Assembly: GCA_029204225.1 (NCBI GenBank)
Contig: CM055099.1
Coordinates: 49,464,014 to 49,528,013, forward strand
Direction: 5' to 3'
From: Diphasiastrum complanatum
Lineage: Eukaryota > Streptophyta > Lycopodiopsida > Lycopodiales > Lycopodiaceae
DNA length: 64,000 nt
The notes under the pieces were generated by a model, which saw only the letters and a program-made list of their open reading frames with translations, was not told where the DNA came from and did no database searches. The position numbers and the translations under genes are program-made. Positions 11,901 through 23,764 of the stretch are shown here, piece after piece (position 1 is the stretch's first letter; each line of letters begins with the position of its first letter).

Positions 11901-12850
11901 GCCATTCGCAACTGGGTGAATGTTACAGATTTTTGAGAGGTGATTGGCCATATAGTGTTGCTTTCCCTTGTGAACAACTATTTTAAAGTCGAACTCTTGG
12001 AGAAGCAGCAGCCATCGAGTGATCCGTCCGGTCATGCATGGTCTATTTACCAAATACAGTAGGTCATGGTGATCTACGAAGAAGACGAAGGGATTGGCTA
12101 GTAGGTAATGGCAGAACTTCTTCACACTATATACCATGGCTAGCGCTTCTCGTTCGGTGGTCGTGTAGTTCGTCTCCGCGGGAATCAACTGCCTACTGGC
12201 GAAGTAAATCGAGTAATCCATCTTGTACTCCCTAGGTTGTGTCAGAATACTCCCTGTGGCATATTTAGAAGCATCTGTATGGACATGGAATTCTATGGTC
12301 CAGATAGGGAGTCAAAGGATTGGAGCGGTTACTAAGGCCTTCTTAAGTTTCTAAAAAGCCTTAGTGGCTATAATTGTCCATTCGAGTTGGATGGTCATTT
12401 GATATATTAAACGGGCCAGCTTAGCAAAGTTCAGGACAAACTTCGATAATAGTTGCAATGCTCCATAAAGATGTATACCTCATGTACAGTTTTCAGTTAT
12501 GGCATAGCAAGTATTATGTGGATTTTGTCGACGTCGGTAGCGATACCATGCCTCGAAACTACATGGCCTAGCACTATGACGTGCGTGATAAGAAATTGGC
12601 ATTTGGCCGGGTTTAGAGATATGTCGAATAATCGACATCGGATGAACACTTTCTCTAAGCAGGATAGATGTTAGGCTCAAGAGGATTGGACACACAATTT
12701 GTCCATGAAAATCTCAAGGAATTTTCGTAGAAAATCTTTGAAGGCATAGCTCATCACCCTTGGAAGGTGCTGGGAGCGTTGCACAATCCAAATGGCATCA
12801 CTTTGTAAGCAATCTATGGCTAATTTTCTTCGAGAAAAAAAATACTTATG
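11900..12850 (-). pseudogene. Ty3/gypsy RT-RNase H fragment
   Basis: On the minus strand, 12850-12480 encodes a degenerate RT palm (VMPFGLCNAPSTFQ, then a decayed catalytic region and LGHVVSRHGI). From 12250 the RNase H domain follows: VHTDASKYATG with the first catalytic Asp, then YFASRQLIPAETNYTTTEREALAMVY with the catalytic Glu, and FFVDHHDLLYL where the usual TDH is altered. It ends near QHYMANHLSKI, matching the NxxADxLSR end of gypsy RNase H. Several stops show it is dead. No LTR could be assigned. Confidence 0.8.
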
Positions 12851-13982
12851 TTTTAGAGTACAAAATTGTGGAGCTAATCTTAGTGAACTAGTTTTTCACT
12901 ATTCAAGAAAAAATATAGACTAGTATACCTTATATGAGTGATGGACTTCGAGTTTTTAGGATATACATGTGATGATGATATGAATTTGCAAAAAGAATAG
13001 CATAAAACCTTTCGAATCTATGGGTGAATCCGGTCAACTCCAATCCATTAGTCATATTAAGGGGCATTTAAGAGGCAGCCTCGAGATTTGAAATGGGTAT
13101 GCCTAAAAATCTACATAGGGCCAAAAAATGTAGGTTCTAAAAACCCATAGTTTTATTTTATGGGTTGGGCCAATTACAAATATGGTAGCATTTTATAGGA
13201 TCATAGGGCTGATGGGAGTAACTAGGAGAGGGGAAGAAAGGAGGCTTGGAATGGAAAGGACACTCTCCTTTTTTTTCTCTCTCTCTCTCTATCTTTTTTC
13301 TCTCTCTCTCTCTCTCTATATATATACATATATATAGAGAGAGAGAGAGAGGTTTTCTTTCTTTTCAGCTTTGCAATGACTTTTAAGCTCCGTGACTACA
13401 ATTTCTATGTAAAAGACTTCTTAGACATATTAAACTTTCCTAAATATAATGTTATAGTATTTTTTCCTATCACCTTTCCAAAGAAATAGCAATGCTCATC
13501 AACGTTATCTTTCAATTGACACATTGTTAAAACCTTGAAGGCCTTTTATGTGTGCCTTGCCACTTGCAAATTCGCAATCCCTCACCACCCTTCATGAAAA
13601 TTATAGACGGGTGGCAGTTTGTGGGTGTCATTAGTATTTGCCATCTGTATTTTTTGTCATCAGAGCATTCAGAACATGCTCAACATGCTCATCGATTTGT
13701 GAAACAGCAGCGATAGCTATGAGTAGCTACCTGCACTAGCCTAGTGAGAGAGATAGCTATTAGTAGTTACCTGCAGTAGTGTGAGCACTGAGCAGTGAGC
13801 AATGAGTAACTGCACTTTCTTCCATGAACGGTAAGCAAGAATACAGTGAGTATATCAGGAAGATGCTTGTAAGTCATTGAGTATATTAGGATGATGTTGT
13901 AACCCACCTCTAAGCTTCTTTGCAAATTCGAAGTCTCTATTCTCCTTAGCATCTTTCCCTCAGTTCTCATTGTGTTGTGGGA
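12851..13982. other. Non-coding; palindromic microsatellite; upstream region of SdpI-like gene
   Basis: No coding region. A near-perfect palindrome, (TC)n TATATATA CA TATATATA (GA)n, lies at about 13301-13352. An imperfect 28-bp direct repeat (GATAGCTATGAGTAGCTACC type) occurs at 13712-13739 and 13752-13779, 200-270 bp upstream of the ATG of the next gene, so it may lie in its promoter or 5' UTR. I could not place a TATA box or transcription start. Confidence 0.6.
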
Positions 13983-15703
13983 ATGACCAATCCTGTGGGG
14001 CTAGCGGCGGTGCTGGCGATCACCAGCATCATCTTAGCTGCTTTCAAGTGGAAGGTGACGCCTGATCAGGTGCCTCTGTGGTGGGATATAAACGGTATGT
14101 TCTTCCTTTGATTAGCATCTCAAGGTTTTCTAGCTTTTTTATTATATCTGAGCTTGGTAATGGCTATGATGCAGCGCATCCCATCTGGTGGGTTCCGAGA
14201 TGGCTGGGTCTCTTCCTCTTCCCAGTGCTGCAGTTCCTGATCCCATACATAATCTACCAGCTCGTTGTGAGGAACTCAAATCTGGAAAGACATGGGTAAG
14301 CATTTCGGAGCCAAGTCGAACAATGTTCATGCTTTGGATACAATGGCTGGGGATCGTGTTGGAACTAAAGAAAGTGTAGCTGGGTACATTTCTGTTCCCG
14401 AAAACAGAAGAGAAGGTGAAATGCCCCTATATTAATCTGAAGAGTTGGTTACAGGATAGATAAAGGCTTGATTCAGTGAAGAGGAAAATATTAATCTGAA
14501 GACTTGGTTACAGGATAGGAAAAGCTTGATCCAGTGAAGAGGGAAGTGACCCAATAAATCAGGAGGTGTTGTGCATCCTTCAAGGATAGCCCTTCAGCTC
14601 ACAGATTGACTCCATTTGCTTTAAAATATTTTCTTCTCTGCCACACATGTATTGATATTTCCTTGCAGTTCTTCACATTTTTCCTCTGTTTGGCACAAGT
14701 CAGAAGACAAACTCAATCTGGTGCTTAAGATTTGTTCTATTTATCAAACCAGAGTAGGGCTGAAAGATTCTGTAGATGAAAATTGGATTTAAGCTGTCAC
14801 TTAAAGATCTTTATCTATCTACAAAACCATACGTGCTAAATCAAAGTGTCAGTTTTCTCATCTGGCTTATTATTCAGAAGCTTATTGTTGTGGAACTTGA
14901 GTCTAACTTTGAAATGCCAATTGATACATATTGCAGTTCATTGTATGAAAATTTTCATCTTAATTTCTGTTTGTTATGTTGAATCTGTGGTTGCAGAGGA
15001 GAATCCAAGCACGCAGTCGCTCACATTATCGGTCTTCCAGCTCTCTTCCTCTTCTTTGTGCAGAACTTTGTGATCTTGGAATCTGCTACAAGTGTTAGCC
15101 ATGACTTTCATCCTCACATTTTTGCGGCTAGCATTGCTTTATGGTTGCTTATCTGGCTTGGATATAATCTATGGGTATGCCATCCCCATCTAATTCGTTC
15201 AAGTCCTGTTCCGATGTTATTGCTTGTAGTCTTACTTTTAGATTTGTCAAGTATGAAATAGAACTGTGGAAATGCAGTTAAACAGCAGAATTTTGCATGC
15301 CTTTGAGGGCTATACTATACACATGATTCTTGTCTTTTGTGAATTTTACAGTACGTGGAGCCAAACTCAGCAGTAGGAATTCTTACGCCTTGGACATTAT
15401 CTAATGCAACTATTTGGAAAAACACTCATGATCACACAGGTGTGAGAAATTCCATACTGCTGAACTGCATCTAAGTCTGTAAAAATTCTACTATGAATCT
15501 TTCTGACAATGGTTGTTTTTCCTGCAGGTTGGGTCTTTGTCATTTTCGGAATCATTTTACTGATATTCTCTTTGGCTGTTCCTAAAGGACTTGTTTTCTT
15601 AATTGGGGTCCTCATTTTGTGGTTAGGCCCCTACATTTATGTATTCTTCTACTCGTACTTCATCTCTTCCGCTGACGTTGGTAGTGAACCTCTGTTAGAC
15701 TGA
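13983..15703 (+). CDS. SdpI-family polytopic membrane protein, five exons
   Basis: Exons 13983-14094, 14175-14295, 14997-15174, 15352-15439 and 15528-15703 join in frame across GT-AG introns of 80, 701, 177 and 88 bp to give 224 residues. The N-terminal part, a membrane helix (res 5-22) followed by VTPDQVPLWWDIN, resembles the DUF1648 start of SdpI proteins (L-P-x-x-I-P-x-H-W-x-x-x-G). After three more hydrophobic segments comes the family hallmark GILTPWTLSNATIWKNTHDH followed by G-W (res ~138-160); bacterial members have G-I-R-T-P-W-T-L-x-x-x-x-x-W-x-x-T-H. Two further helices and a short polar tail (SADVGSEPLLD) end it. Six membrane segments are likely. Bacillus SdpI gives immunity to the SdpC toxin; the plant role is unknown. 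The ATG is the first in frame after a gap without coding signal. No stop or frameshift is present, unlike all its neighbours. Confidence 0.88.
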
Positions 15704-16842
15704 TTATGTCATCTTGAGCCTGAACTTAAGATGCATGTACGAGATATGCAGTTGCATTGGCTACCTGCATTCTTATTCTGCATAAAGGACCTTCGTTTCG
15801 TTTTCATTCGTAAGACTCTTACTTGTTGAGCTTCCTCTTCGAGTGTGGATGCATAATCATACTGTAGGGACATTACAAGATCAAACAGGAACAAACTTGA
15901 ATGCAATTGACAACCTTTATTTACTGTACTTGGTGCTTTATGCTTATATTTGATTGATGACTACGCAAAATACTAATATGTGACGTTAGGTTATTAAATT
16001 TATACTTTTCAGAATAATATAATCATGAGGACTGATGTATTCGATTATAGTCTAAAGACCAAATTTGGTGCTCTTAGTTAATGTTTCACAACATTAGATC
16101 ACCTGTGTAGTACTAGTCTTTGGTATTATTTTTATAAACCTGTTTTGGAGTACATTTCTTAGGGACATTGTTGTGAAATTGGTTTGGAGACTAACCAGAC
16201 TAATGTTTGATCCAAAGTGGAATTTAGGTAAAATTGTGATTTTTAATGCTTGGGAAAATTTTGAACTATAAAAAGTCGTAAATTTCTTGTAGATAGAATC
16301 CACTACTTATTGCAACAATTGTGTAAGAACATCATAAATAAGAGATTTTGAGATCTCAAAAGCATATGATTGTCTGCCAATTACAAACATAGTTATATTG
16401 GTGCATTAATTGGATCTTCAACTTCTTTTACTACCAAATTTATTTCAGTGTTCAAGATTATTAGTTATTTGGCCAATCATGTAATTAAAACTTTGAGAGG
16501 GCCCAAACACTCAATGATGATATGTGGAGCAGTGCATGGTGTTTGACAACTATATGCACGGTGAGTGCTATCAATAGTAACTGTAGTGGATTTTAGCAAT
16601 GTGCTAAGGTTTGCATGGCATATGCACAAGCATCTTGTAGGCAACAAGCACCTATATCCATCCCACACTTTAAGATTCTAGTTGTTTGTTACCATAATCT
16701 TCTCCTCCCTAGCATTCATTTATTAGGGCTCAAAGGTGAAGTTGTTGTGGGTGATTTTTAGCTTCTAGTTGGGTGGGTGATTTGGCTCCATAATCTAGCC
16801 TTTTGGTGCTTTTTAGCAAGATATCAGAGGTGATCCTCATAG
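15704..16842. other. 3' flank of SdpI-like gene and presumed LTR of older retroelement
   Basis: No coding region is recognised. The SdpI-like mRNA should end in the first few hundred bases, but no convincing poly(A) signal was picked out. Because a primer site begins at 16843, sequence immediately upstream should be a 5' LTR ending near 16842. Its left end could not be placed, as no second copy lies in the window. Confidence 0.4.
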
Positions 16843-16854
16843 TGGTATCAGAGC
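16843..16854 (+). other. Primer binding site (tRNA-iMet), older retroelement H
   Basis: A perfect TGGTATCAGAGC on the plus strand lies about 95 bp before the start of the H reading frame. It shows that the ORF split by copia B belongs to an LTR retroelement rather than a host gene. Confidence 0.75.
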
Positions 16855-17437
16855 TAGTGCTTACATCAAAAGGTGGAGTTGATGTTGCTTCTTGTAGCTT
16901 TTTGGTAGTATCTCTTTGCATTTTTCTTTCTAGTCTTTGACCATCACCATGGACGATCCCACTCAAAATTACAAGTGGGCTGAGAAGGTAACAAAAAAGC
17001 TGTGTGGGGCCCTTGAAAGCCAGAAAACCAACTACCAAGTGTGGATATTTCCTCCACATGTTGGTCACCAAACAATTGGGGTCTCAGGCGGTTGCCGCCA
17101 TCAAAGAGCTTTATGATATCTATTTGAGCTCTAAGAAGCGAGCTAGCTCCCAATTGACAGCAGAACCAGCTTCACCAGCACCACCAACTAAGAAGCAGAA
17201 AGGGAAGGCGATCAGCACAGAAGCCGACGTTCCTCACGACATTTTATCCAGTGACATCGGGGCTGATGCTGAATTCGGAGGGAGCCTTAAACCCTCTCAG
17301 GTCCCAAAGGAAGTCCTAGTACAACATGAGGCCTTACTCCACCAGGCCCAACAACGCGGACGAGCAGTAGCAGCAGCAGCAGGCAGCTCAGTTGAGACAG
17401 ACACTTATGGTTCTGATCCTATGGGTGTGGTTTTGTC

Positions 17438-18443
17438 TGTAGAACAACTGACCAAACAGATCTTGATTCTACCAACAAAGCTCGCAGTCTACTTAAAAGG
17501 ATGAGAAAGAAACGAACATGAACTCGAAACTTTTTTTATTCGTGACCAACTCAAAAAGATTCACGAAACAGTGTCTTGTGAAAGCTCGTGGCTTTCTTGT
17601 TGAAGCTCGAAAGATTCGCGAACAGAATCTTGTCGCAAAATTTTTTCTGTTTTTTGTTCAAGCCTCAGATGTCGCGAAATTGTCGTGAACAATTCGCAAA
17701 ATCTTTTGGACTGTTCTTCAAGCTCACCTGTCGCAAAACTATCTCGAACAGTTCGTGAAATATTCTAGCTTCCTTCAAGCTCAAGAATTGTCATCTATCA
17801 GGAACAATTCGCGAATGACGAAAATGTCGCAAAGAGACAAGTGTTGTGAACAATTTGCAAAACACAAAGCTGAAACGAAGAGACAGATTGTTGCGAAATA
17901 TTCATGAACAAAATTTATTCGACTCTGAGAAACCAGAACGTTGTTGAATATCAACCTTCAAAACCATTGGATTCTATGACAGAAGGAAAAAGGCCAAAGG
18001 ACTTATCCTGTAACAATTTAAATACATGTGCACTTATAGTAATAACATACTCTCATATTCAAACTCAGACTTAGACTTAGACTGACTTATTTACTTATGC
18101 ACTTGCGCACTTACATACTCTTTGTAAAAGAGATACCACAAGGCAACAAGAAAAATGTATATTGATTCAAACTCATAATTATAAAAATTTATTTTCTAAT
18201 CAAAGTTTCAGTCATTTATCTGATTATCTAATTGTCTATCACATTCGTGAATATATTTCCAATTTCTGCCCATATTTCCACATGCATAATTTAATCATAA
18301 TAGAACTGCTCTATTAGTACATAGATAAGATTCAGGCATGATTAAAAACGTTGATATTGGTATGATTTATTCTACCTCTAATCGCATTCTCTAAGGAAGA
18401 ATTCACAGAACCTTTCTAACAGTTTCGCATAACCTTTCCTACA
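17438..18443 (+). repeat. 5' LTR of copia B
   Basis: It pairs with 30972-31980. It is rich in TTCGCGAA/TTCACGAA words, with TTC-NN-GAA inverted units at 17560, 17615, 17752 and 17808. It begins TGTAGAACAACTG and ends CTTTCCTACA. Confidence 0.92.
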
Positions 18444-18523
18444 GTGGTAAGAGCAAATATAGTGATATACAGTGAGATCATATAGCCTTATATCCATCAA
18501 GAGCCAAATCAAAAGATTGGAAG

Positions 18524-18784
18524 ATGTCTTCGATCAGCAACATTCAATCTAAGATCAGTACGATCTTGGATGTAGAAGGTTTGAACTATTTAGTCTGGAA
18601 GTTAAAAACTTCACTCGTACTAAAGGGCGAAGGTCTATGGCAATGGGTAGAACCATCAGAAGACGCTAGCCAATTGCTCCTGGCAAGGAACTTCATGAAT
18701 AGATGGAGAAAAATGACAAAGCTATAGCAATTATTGTGTCTTCAGTGCATGACGACATAATGCTAGATCTTTTATCGACTTCAA
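18524..18784 (+). pseudogene. copia B gag, N-terminal part
   Basis: It starts at ATG 18524 with MSSISNIQSKISTILDVEGL, paralogous to the minus-strand gag at 7487, followed by YLVWKLKTSLVLKGEGLW. A frameshift lies near 18700. Homology stops at about 18784 where the truncated LTR of copia A begins. Compared with the 7.1-kb paralogue, about 28 gag codons are missing before gag resumes at 24860, so the nested insertion came with a deletion. Confidence 0.8.
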
Positions 18785-19214
18785 CAAAAATAGCAAATAT
18801 AGATCATTCTACACAGAATTACAAGCAATCACCAAGATAGTGCACCAATGGATAGTAGAACCCAAGAGAACAATGTGTAAGCATGTAATGAGATAGAGAA
18901 GAGAGAAGATGACTCTCTCCACAAGTTACATCCTTTTATAGCAGATCCAAACCCTATTTGGCCACTTGGCTTTCCCACCAAAATGCTAACCCTACTAATT
19001 TTGGGTCTAGATTCAATGTACCCAACTTATTCAAATTGAATCTACTCAAACTTGCATTCTATCTTTCCCACACTTTCAAAAAGTGTTTATTCAAATGAAA
19101 TTTAGACTAGTGAACTTTGAAAAGTCAACCTCTAAGTCTAAAACAAGTTTTGGCCTCAATATGCCAAATATGAAAATATTGCAAAATGTGAAGAAACTAG
19201 TTGAATCTTTCACA
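18785..19214 (-). repeat. 3' LTR of copia A, outer end deleted
   Basis: It aligns with 24428-24859 starting at CAAAAATAGCAAATATAG. The first 218 bases of the full-length copy (plus orientation) are absent here. Confidence 0.9.
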
Positions 19215-19227
19215 CTCCCTCTTCAAC

Positions 19228-22200
19228 TAGTTTTAGCATAGACTTTGATAATACTCCAAGTGAAGTCCTATGCTTCATGAACAAGTCTTTTCCCAAGGCT
19301 TTGGTAAAGATATCAGCTACACATTCCCTTGAAGACACATGTTGAAGCTCCACCTCCTTTGCAATGACTCGCTCCCTCACAAAATGATATTGTATCTCAA
19401 ATGGGCTTGCTCCTAGCATGAAAGATAGGATTGGATGCCATTCTTTGGGCTGATTGATTGTCACAGAAGATGATTGGACTTTCTGAAAAATCCAGCAAGT
19501 GAAGATCCTTGATCATCCTCTTGATCCATACCATCTCCTTTGTGCAATGTATAAGATCTTTGTACTCGGCCTCACTAGATGACAATGAGATAGTGGCTTG
19601 TTTCTTTGACATCCATGATATAGCTCCATCACCTATGAAAATACAATAAGCACTAATGGATTTCCTATCCATTACATCTCCAGCATAGTTCGAATCTGAA
19701 AATCCAAAAAGATTAGGTGATGATCCCTCATACAATATGCCAAAATCTCGAGTTCCAATGATGTACCTCAAAACTCACTTTCTTAGCTTCCAATGCTCCT
19801 CACTAGGATCTTGCATGATTTGACTCAATCTTCCAACACAATAGCTTAGATCAGGTCTAGTAATAGTTAGATAGATGAGTGAACCAACTAGCTTTCTATA
19901 GAGAGTAATGTCCTTGAAGGATCTTTCATTACCTCTTATAGTTAGCTTTACATGAGACTCCATAGATGTATCAATAGCTTTTGCATCTACCATATGAAAT
20001 CTTTCTAGAATAGAATTAGCATACTTGTCTTGACAAATGAAAGTAGATTGAGAAGATCTAATGACTTCTATTCCTAAAATGTAATGCAAATTACCAAGAT
20101 CATGCACCTCAAACTCCTCCTTAAGAGCATTCTTGATATCCTCCACATCTTGATTGTCTCCACCACTCAAGATGATATCATCCACATAGATTAGCAAGAT
20201 GGTAACATCATTTCCAACAAACCTATAATAAAGTGAATGATCATACTCACTCATAACAAAGCCTTGAGAGAGTAAAAAAGTGTTAAGCTTAGCATACCAA
20301 CTCCTTCGTGCTTGCTTAAGGCCATACAAACTCTTTTGTAGAAGACACACATGATTTGGCTTTGTTGATGAAATGTCGCTCTCGGGCTCCTCCATGTATA
20401 CTTCCTCCTCAAGATCACCATTCAAGAATGCATTTGAAATGTCCATTTTTCATAGATCTCATCCATAAAGTGTAGCAAGTAAAATGATGACTCGAATGCT
20501 TACCATCTTTGCCATGGGTGCAAAGGTCTCATCATAGCCAATTCCTTGTTGTTGAGCATATCCTTTTGCCACTAGCCTTGCCTTGTACTTGTTGATAGAT
20601 CCATCTTGGTTTTTCTTCACCTTGAAGATCCATTTGCATCTAATAGCTTTCTTGTCCTTAGGCAACTCCACCAATCTCCATGTTCCATTCTTCATAAGAG
20701 CTTGATACTCGAGATCCATTGCTTGGATCCACTCCTCTTCTTTCCTTGCTTGATCTACACTTGTAGGCTCATCCAAAGAGGTTAGAAAAGCAACATAATC
20801 TCCAAAAACTACTTGCTTACCCTTTTGATCATATGTGAGCCTTGAAAGTACTTGTCTTTCTCTTGATGTTCTCCTTGGCTTTTGACTTGATGAAGGTCCA
20901 TCATCACCACCATCCAAAGTAGGATCCTTCTCATGAACATCAAGAATGTTAGATCCATCCACTTTACCATCAATCATGCCTGAAGACACCTTTGGAATGT
21001 TCCCCTCATAAAAAATGACATCTCTACCAACAATCACTTTGTTAGTAGAAGGAATGTAAACCTTGTAGGCTTTACTCACCTCAGTATATCCAACAAAAAT
21101 ACCTCTTCTTGAAGATGGATCCTCCTTGGTCCTATCATCAAGAGTAATGTTGACATAGCATGTGCATCCAAAGGTTCTTAGAAAGTTGACACTTTGCCTC
21201 CTTCTGAATGGCATCTCAAAAGGTGTCCTTCCATCCAAAATAGCACTCGGCCACCTATTGCACAAGAAATTGGCACACAACAAAGCTTGATCCCAAAATG
21301 GTTTGTCAAGATTAGCACTTAACCTCATAGCATTAGCACTTTCACATAAAGTCCTATTCTTCCTTGCAGCCACTCCATTTTGTTGTGGGGTCCTTGATGT
21401 TCTATACTCCCTCTTGATCCCATGCTCATCACAAAAGGCCTTGAACTTGTTAGATATGTAATCACCACCATTGTCACCTCTCAAGCACTTGATCTTTGTG
21501 AAAAATTGGTTCTCCCTTGCATTCTTGAACTTGAAAAAGACATCATACACTTCATCCTTGCTCTTTAGTAGATAGATCCAACAAAATCTACTAAAATCAT
21601 CAATGAATGTTACATACATCTTAGCTCCACTATTGCTAATTGTAATAAATCCATGAATATCCGAATGTACAAGTTGAAAACGCTTTGTAGATCTAGAAAT
21701 AGATCTAGTATAAGGTAGTCTATGTGACTTAGACAAAGCACAAGACTCACAAACATGCTTGTCATTACTTAAGGAACTTGGAAGACCAATCACAACCTTC
21801 TTCCTTGCCATTACCTCCAATGACTTGAAGTTGAGGTGTCTCATCCTTTTGTGCCATACCTCTTGAATAGAAATTTGCTCCCTTGCAACACATCCAACTT
21901 GGTTAGCAATAACACAAGCATCAAGTTTGAACAACTTCCCTTGTCTTTTACCTTTTCCAATCAAGACATCCTTCCTTTTGATCAAACAAGCATCTTCATC
22001 AAACTCCACCTTGAGACCCTTACTTAGCATTTGACTCACACTAAGCCAATTCTTGGTAATAGATGGAATAAACAAGACATCCTCCAAATGAACATTCCTA
22101 TTTGTAGAGAGAGAAATAAGAATTCTGCCAATCCCTTTGATTGCACACTCACCATCATTGGCCGTGTAGATCACCCTCTTGTCATCTCCATATGCCAACA

Positions 22201-23164
22201 AAGAAGTGAAGTACTCTTTGTGAAAGGTCATGTGTGAACTTGCTCCACTATCAATCCACCAAGGATCTAGATCTCCATCATTAGCAAGCATACATGAAGA
22301 CATCACAAAAGCATCAACATTTGCATCTTGAACATCCAAACCATCCTCATCAACATTAAGATTACCTTGCTTGTCTCCTTGATCTCTCTTCTTCTTGTAG
22401 CACTCACTTGCAAAGTGTCCTTTAATGCCACAATAGAAGCACTTGAGCTTTGATCTATCCTTCTTTTTGCCGCTTGAAGAAGCATCCATTTGATCTTGCC
22501 CTTTAGACCACTTGCTTTTGGTTTTGCCCTTGAATTTTCCCTTTGTGAAAATAGCATCCTCTTGAAGTGTCGATGTAGATCCACCTCTTGCTTGAAGCCT
22601 ATATTCCTCATTGATCAAGATCTCTTGAAGATCCATCAAACCTGGCAAAGTCTTTTGAATAGCAATACTTTGAACAATGTTAGCATGAGCATCCAACAAG
22701 CCATTAAGAATCACTTGAATAAGCTCTCCTTCCTTAATGCTTTCATCTATGCAAGCTAACTCATCATTCACTGCTTTCATTCTCAAAACAAAAGTACTTG
22801 GACTTTTTTCATTCTTTTGCAAACAAGAAAAGATTTGCCTTCTTAGAGTCAACACTCTAGAAGTAGACTTGGATTCCTAAAGCTTCTTCAATGAATTCCA
22901 AGCTTCCAAAAATGATGTGCACTTACCAACTTCCTTGAGAAGCTCATTGGTAGCATTCATCTTTATCATGTGTAGAGCCTTCTTGGCCCTCTTGTCATAC
23001 CTCAATTGATCTTGTTGTGTTGTTGGTCTCTCCTCCAAGCCTAAAACAATATCCAAAACATCATTCATCTCAAGAAGTGACTCCATCCTCACTTTCCACA
23101 ATGAATAGTTACTTGAGGTAAGCCTATCATTGGCTTCCAACATGACTCCGATTGAGGTTGCCAT
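19228..23164 (-). pseudogene. copia A gag-pol polyprotein, near complete, nonsense-mutated
   Basis: On the minus strand: gag from ATG 23164 (MATSIGVMLEANDRLTSSNY), a stop near 22876, CCHC knuckle CFYCGIKGHFASEC (~22430), retropepsin WWIDSGASSHMT (~22240), pre-integrase WHKRMRHLNF, integrase with HSDIHG and RGDNGGDY, RT with YVDDIILSGG (~20190), and RNase H with GFSDSNYAGD and SSSEAEY. It ends KSMLKLVEEGV at 19228. Stops cluster at 20447-20459 (two TGA, one replacing Trp in LYG[W]) and 19772, and a frameshift lies near 19465. The third catalytic integrase residue is lost (NGVAARKNRT, normally NGVAERKNRT). Everything else is well preserved, so inactivation is relatively recent. Confidence 0.92.
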
Positions 23165-23319
23165 ATAGCAATGACCTGATCTTCTCTTTCAACCTGCTTC
23201 AATGCACAAAGCACTCCTTTGAACAACAACAAATGCTTTCAAAAGAAATCACCAAGATTTGAAACTATCTCACAAATTCTCTTCTAGCACTTATCCAAGC
23301 AAATCAGCACATAGAATCA

Positions 23320-23764
23320 GTGTACGATTTCTTCGTTCAGCTATTCCATTGTGCTGAGGTGTGTAAGATGCAGTCTTTGTATGCATAATACCTTGATCAA
23401 TACAATAAGCTTTGAATTCGTTGAAAATGTACTCACCTCCATGATTTGTACGAATTTGCTTCAACTTATTGCCTCTGCTTCTCAGCCCAATTCGTATACT
23501 CAACGAATTTCTCAAAAGCTTCAGATTTTGTACGAATAAAGTATACCACAACAAACTTGCTGAAGTCATCAATAAACGTAATGAAGTATTTTGCATCACC
23601 TAAAGACAATACTCCGAATGGTCCACAAATATCTGAATGCACAATTTCTAGTACCTTAGTTGCTTTATAAACATCCTTATTGAAAGGTGTTATCGTCATT
23701 TTGCCTTTAAGACAGGATTCGCAGGTAGTTCGAATATCTCTACTTTTGATTTCGACTCCTTCGA
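23320..23764 (-). repeat. copia B integrase fragment inserted in copia A leader
   Basis: The copia A leader copy at 50.9 kb reads ACATAGAATCATGGAATCTTG without interruption. Here the same sequence is split after ATAGAATCA and resumes at TGGAATCTTG, with 445 bp between. The insert, read on the minus strand, encodes copia B integrase (VHSDICGPF, FITFIDDFSKFVVVYF, GGEYIFNEFKAY, TPQHNGIAERRNR) and closely matches plus-strand 26650-27090. No target duplication or terminal structure is seen, only a single-base overlap. Confidence 0.85.

Noticed and set aside
16477-16668. Minus-strand Cys-rich ORF as a zinc finger
   Set aside because: Cys/His spacing matches no known finger, and the region is the presumed LTR of element H.
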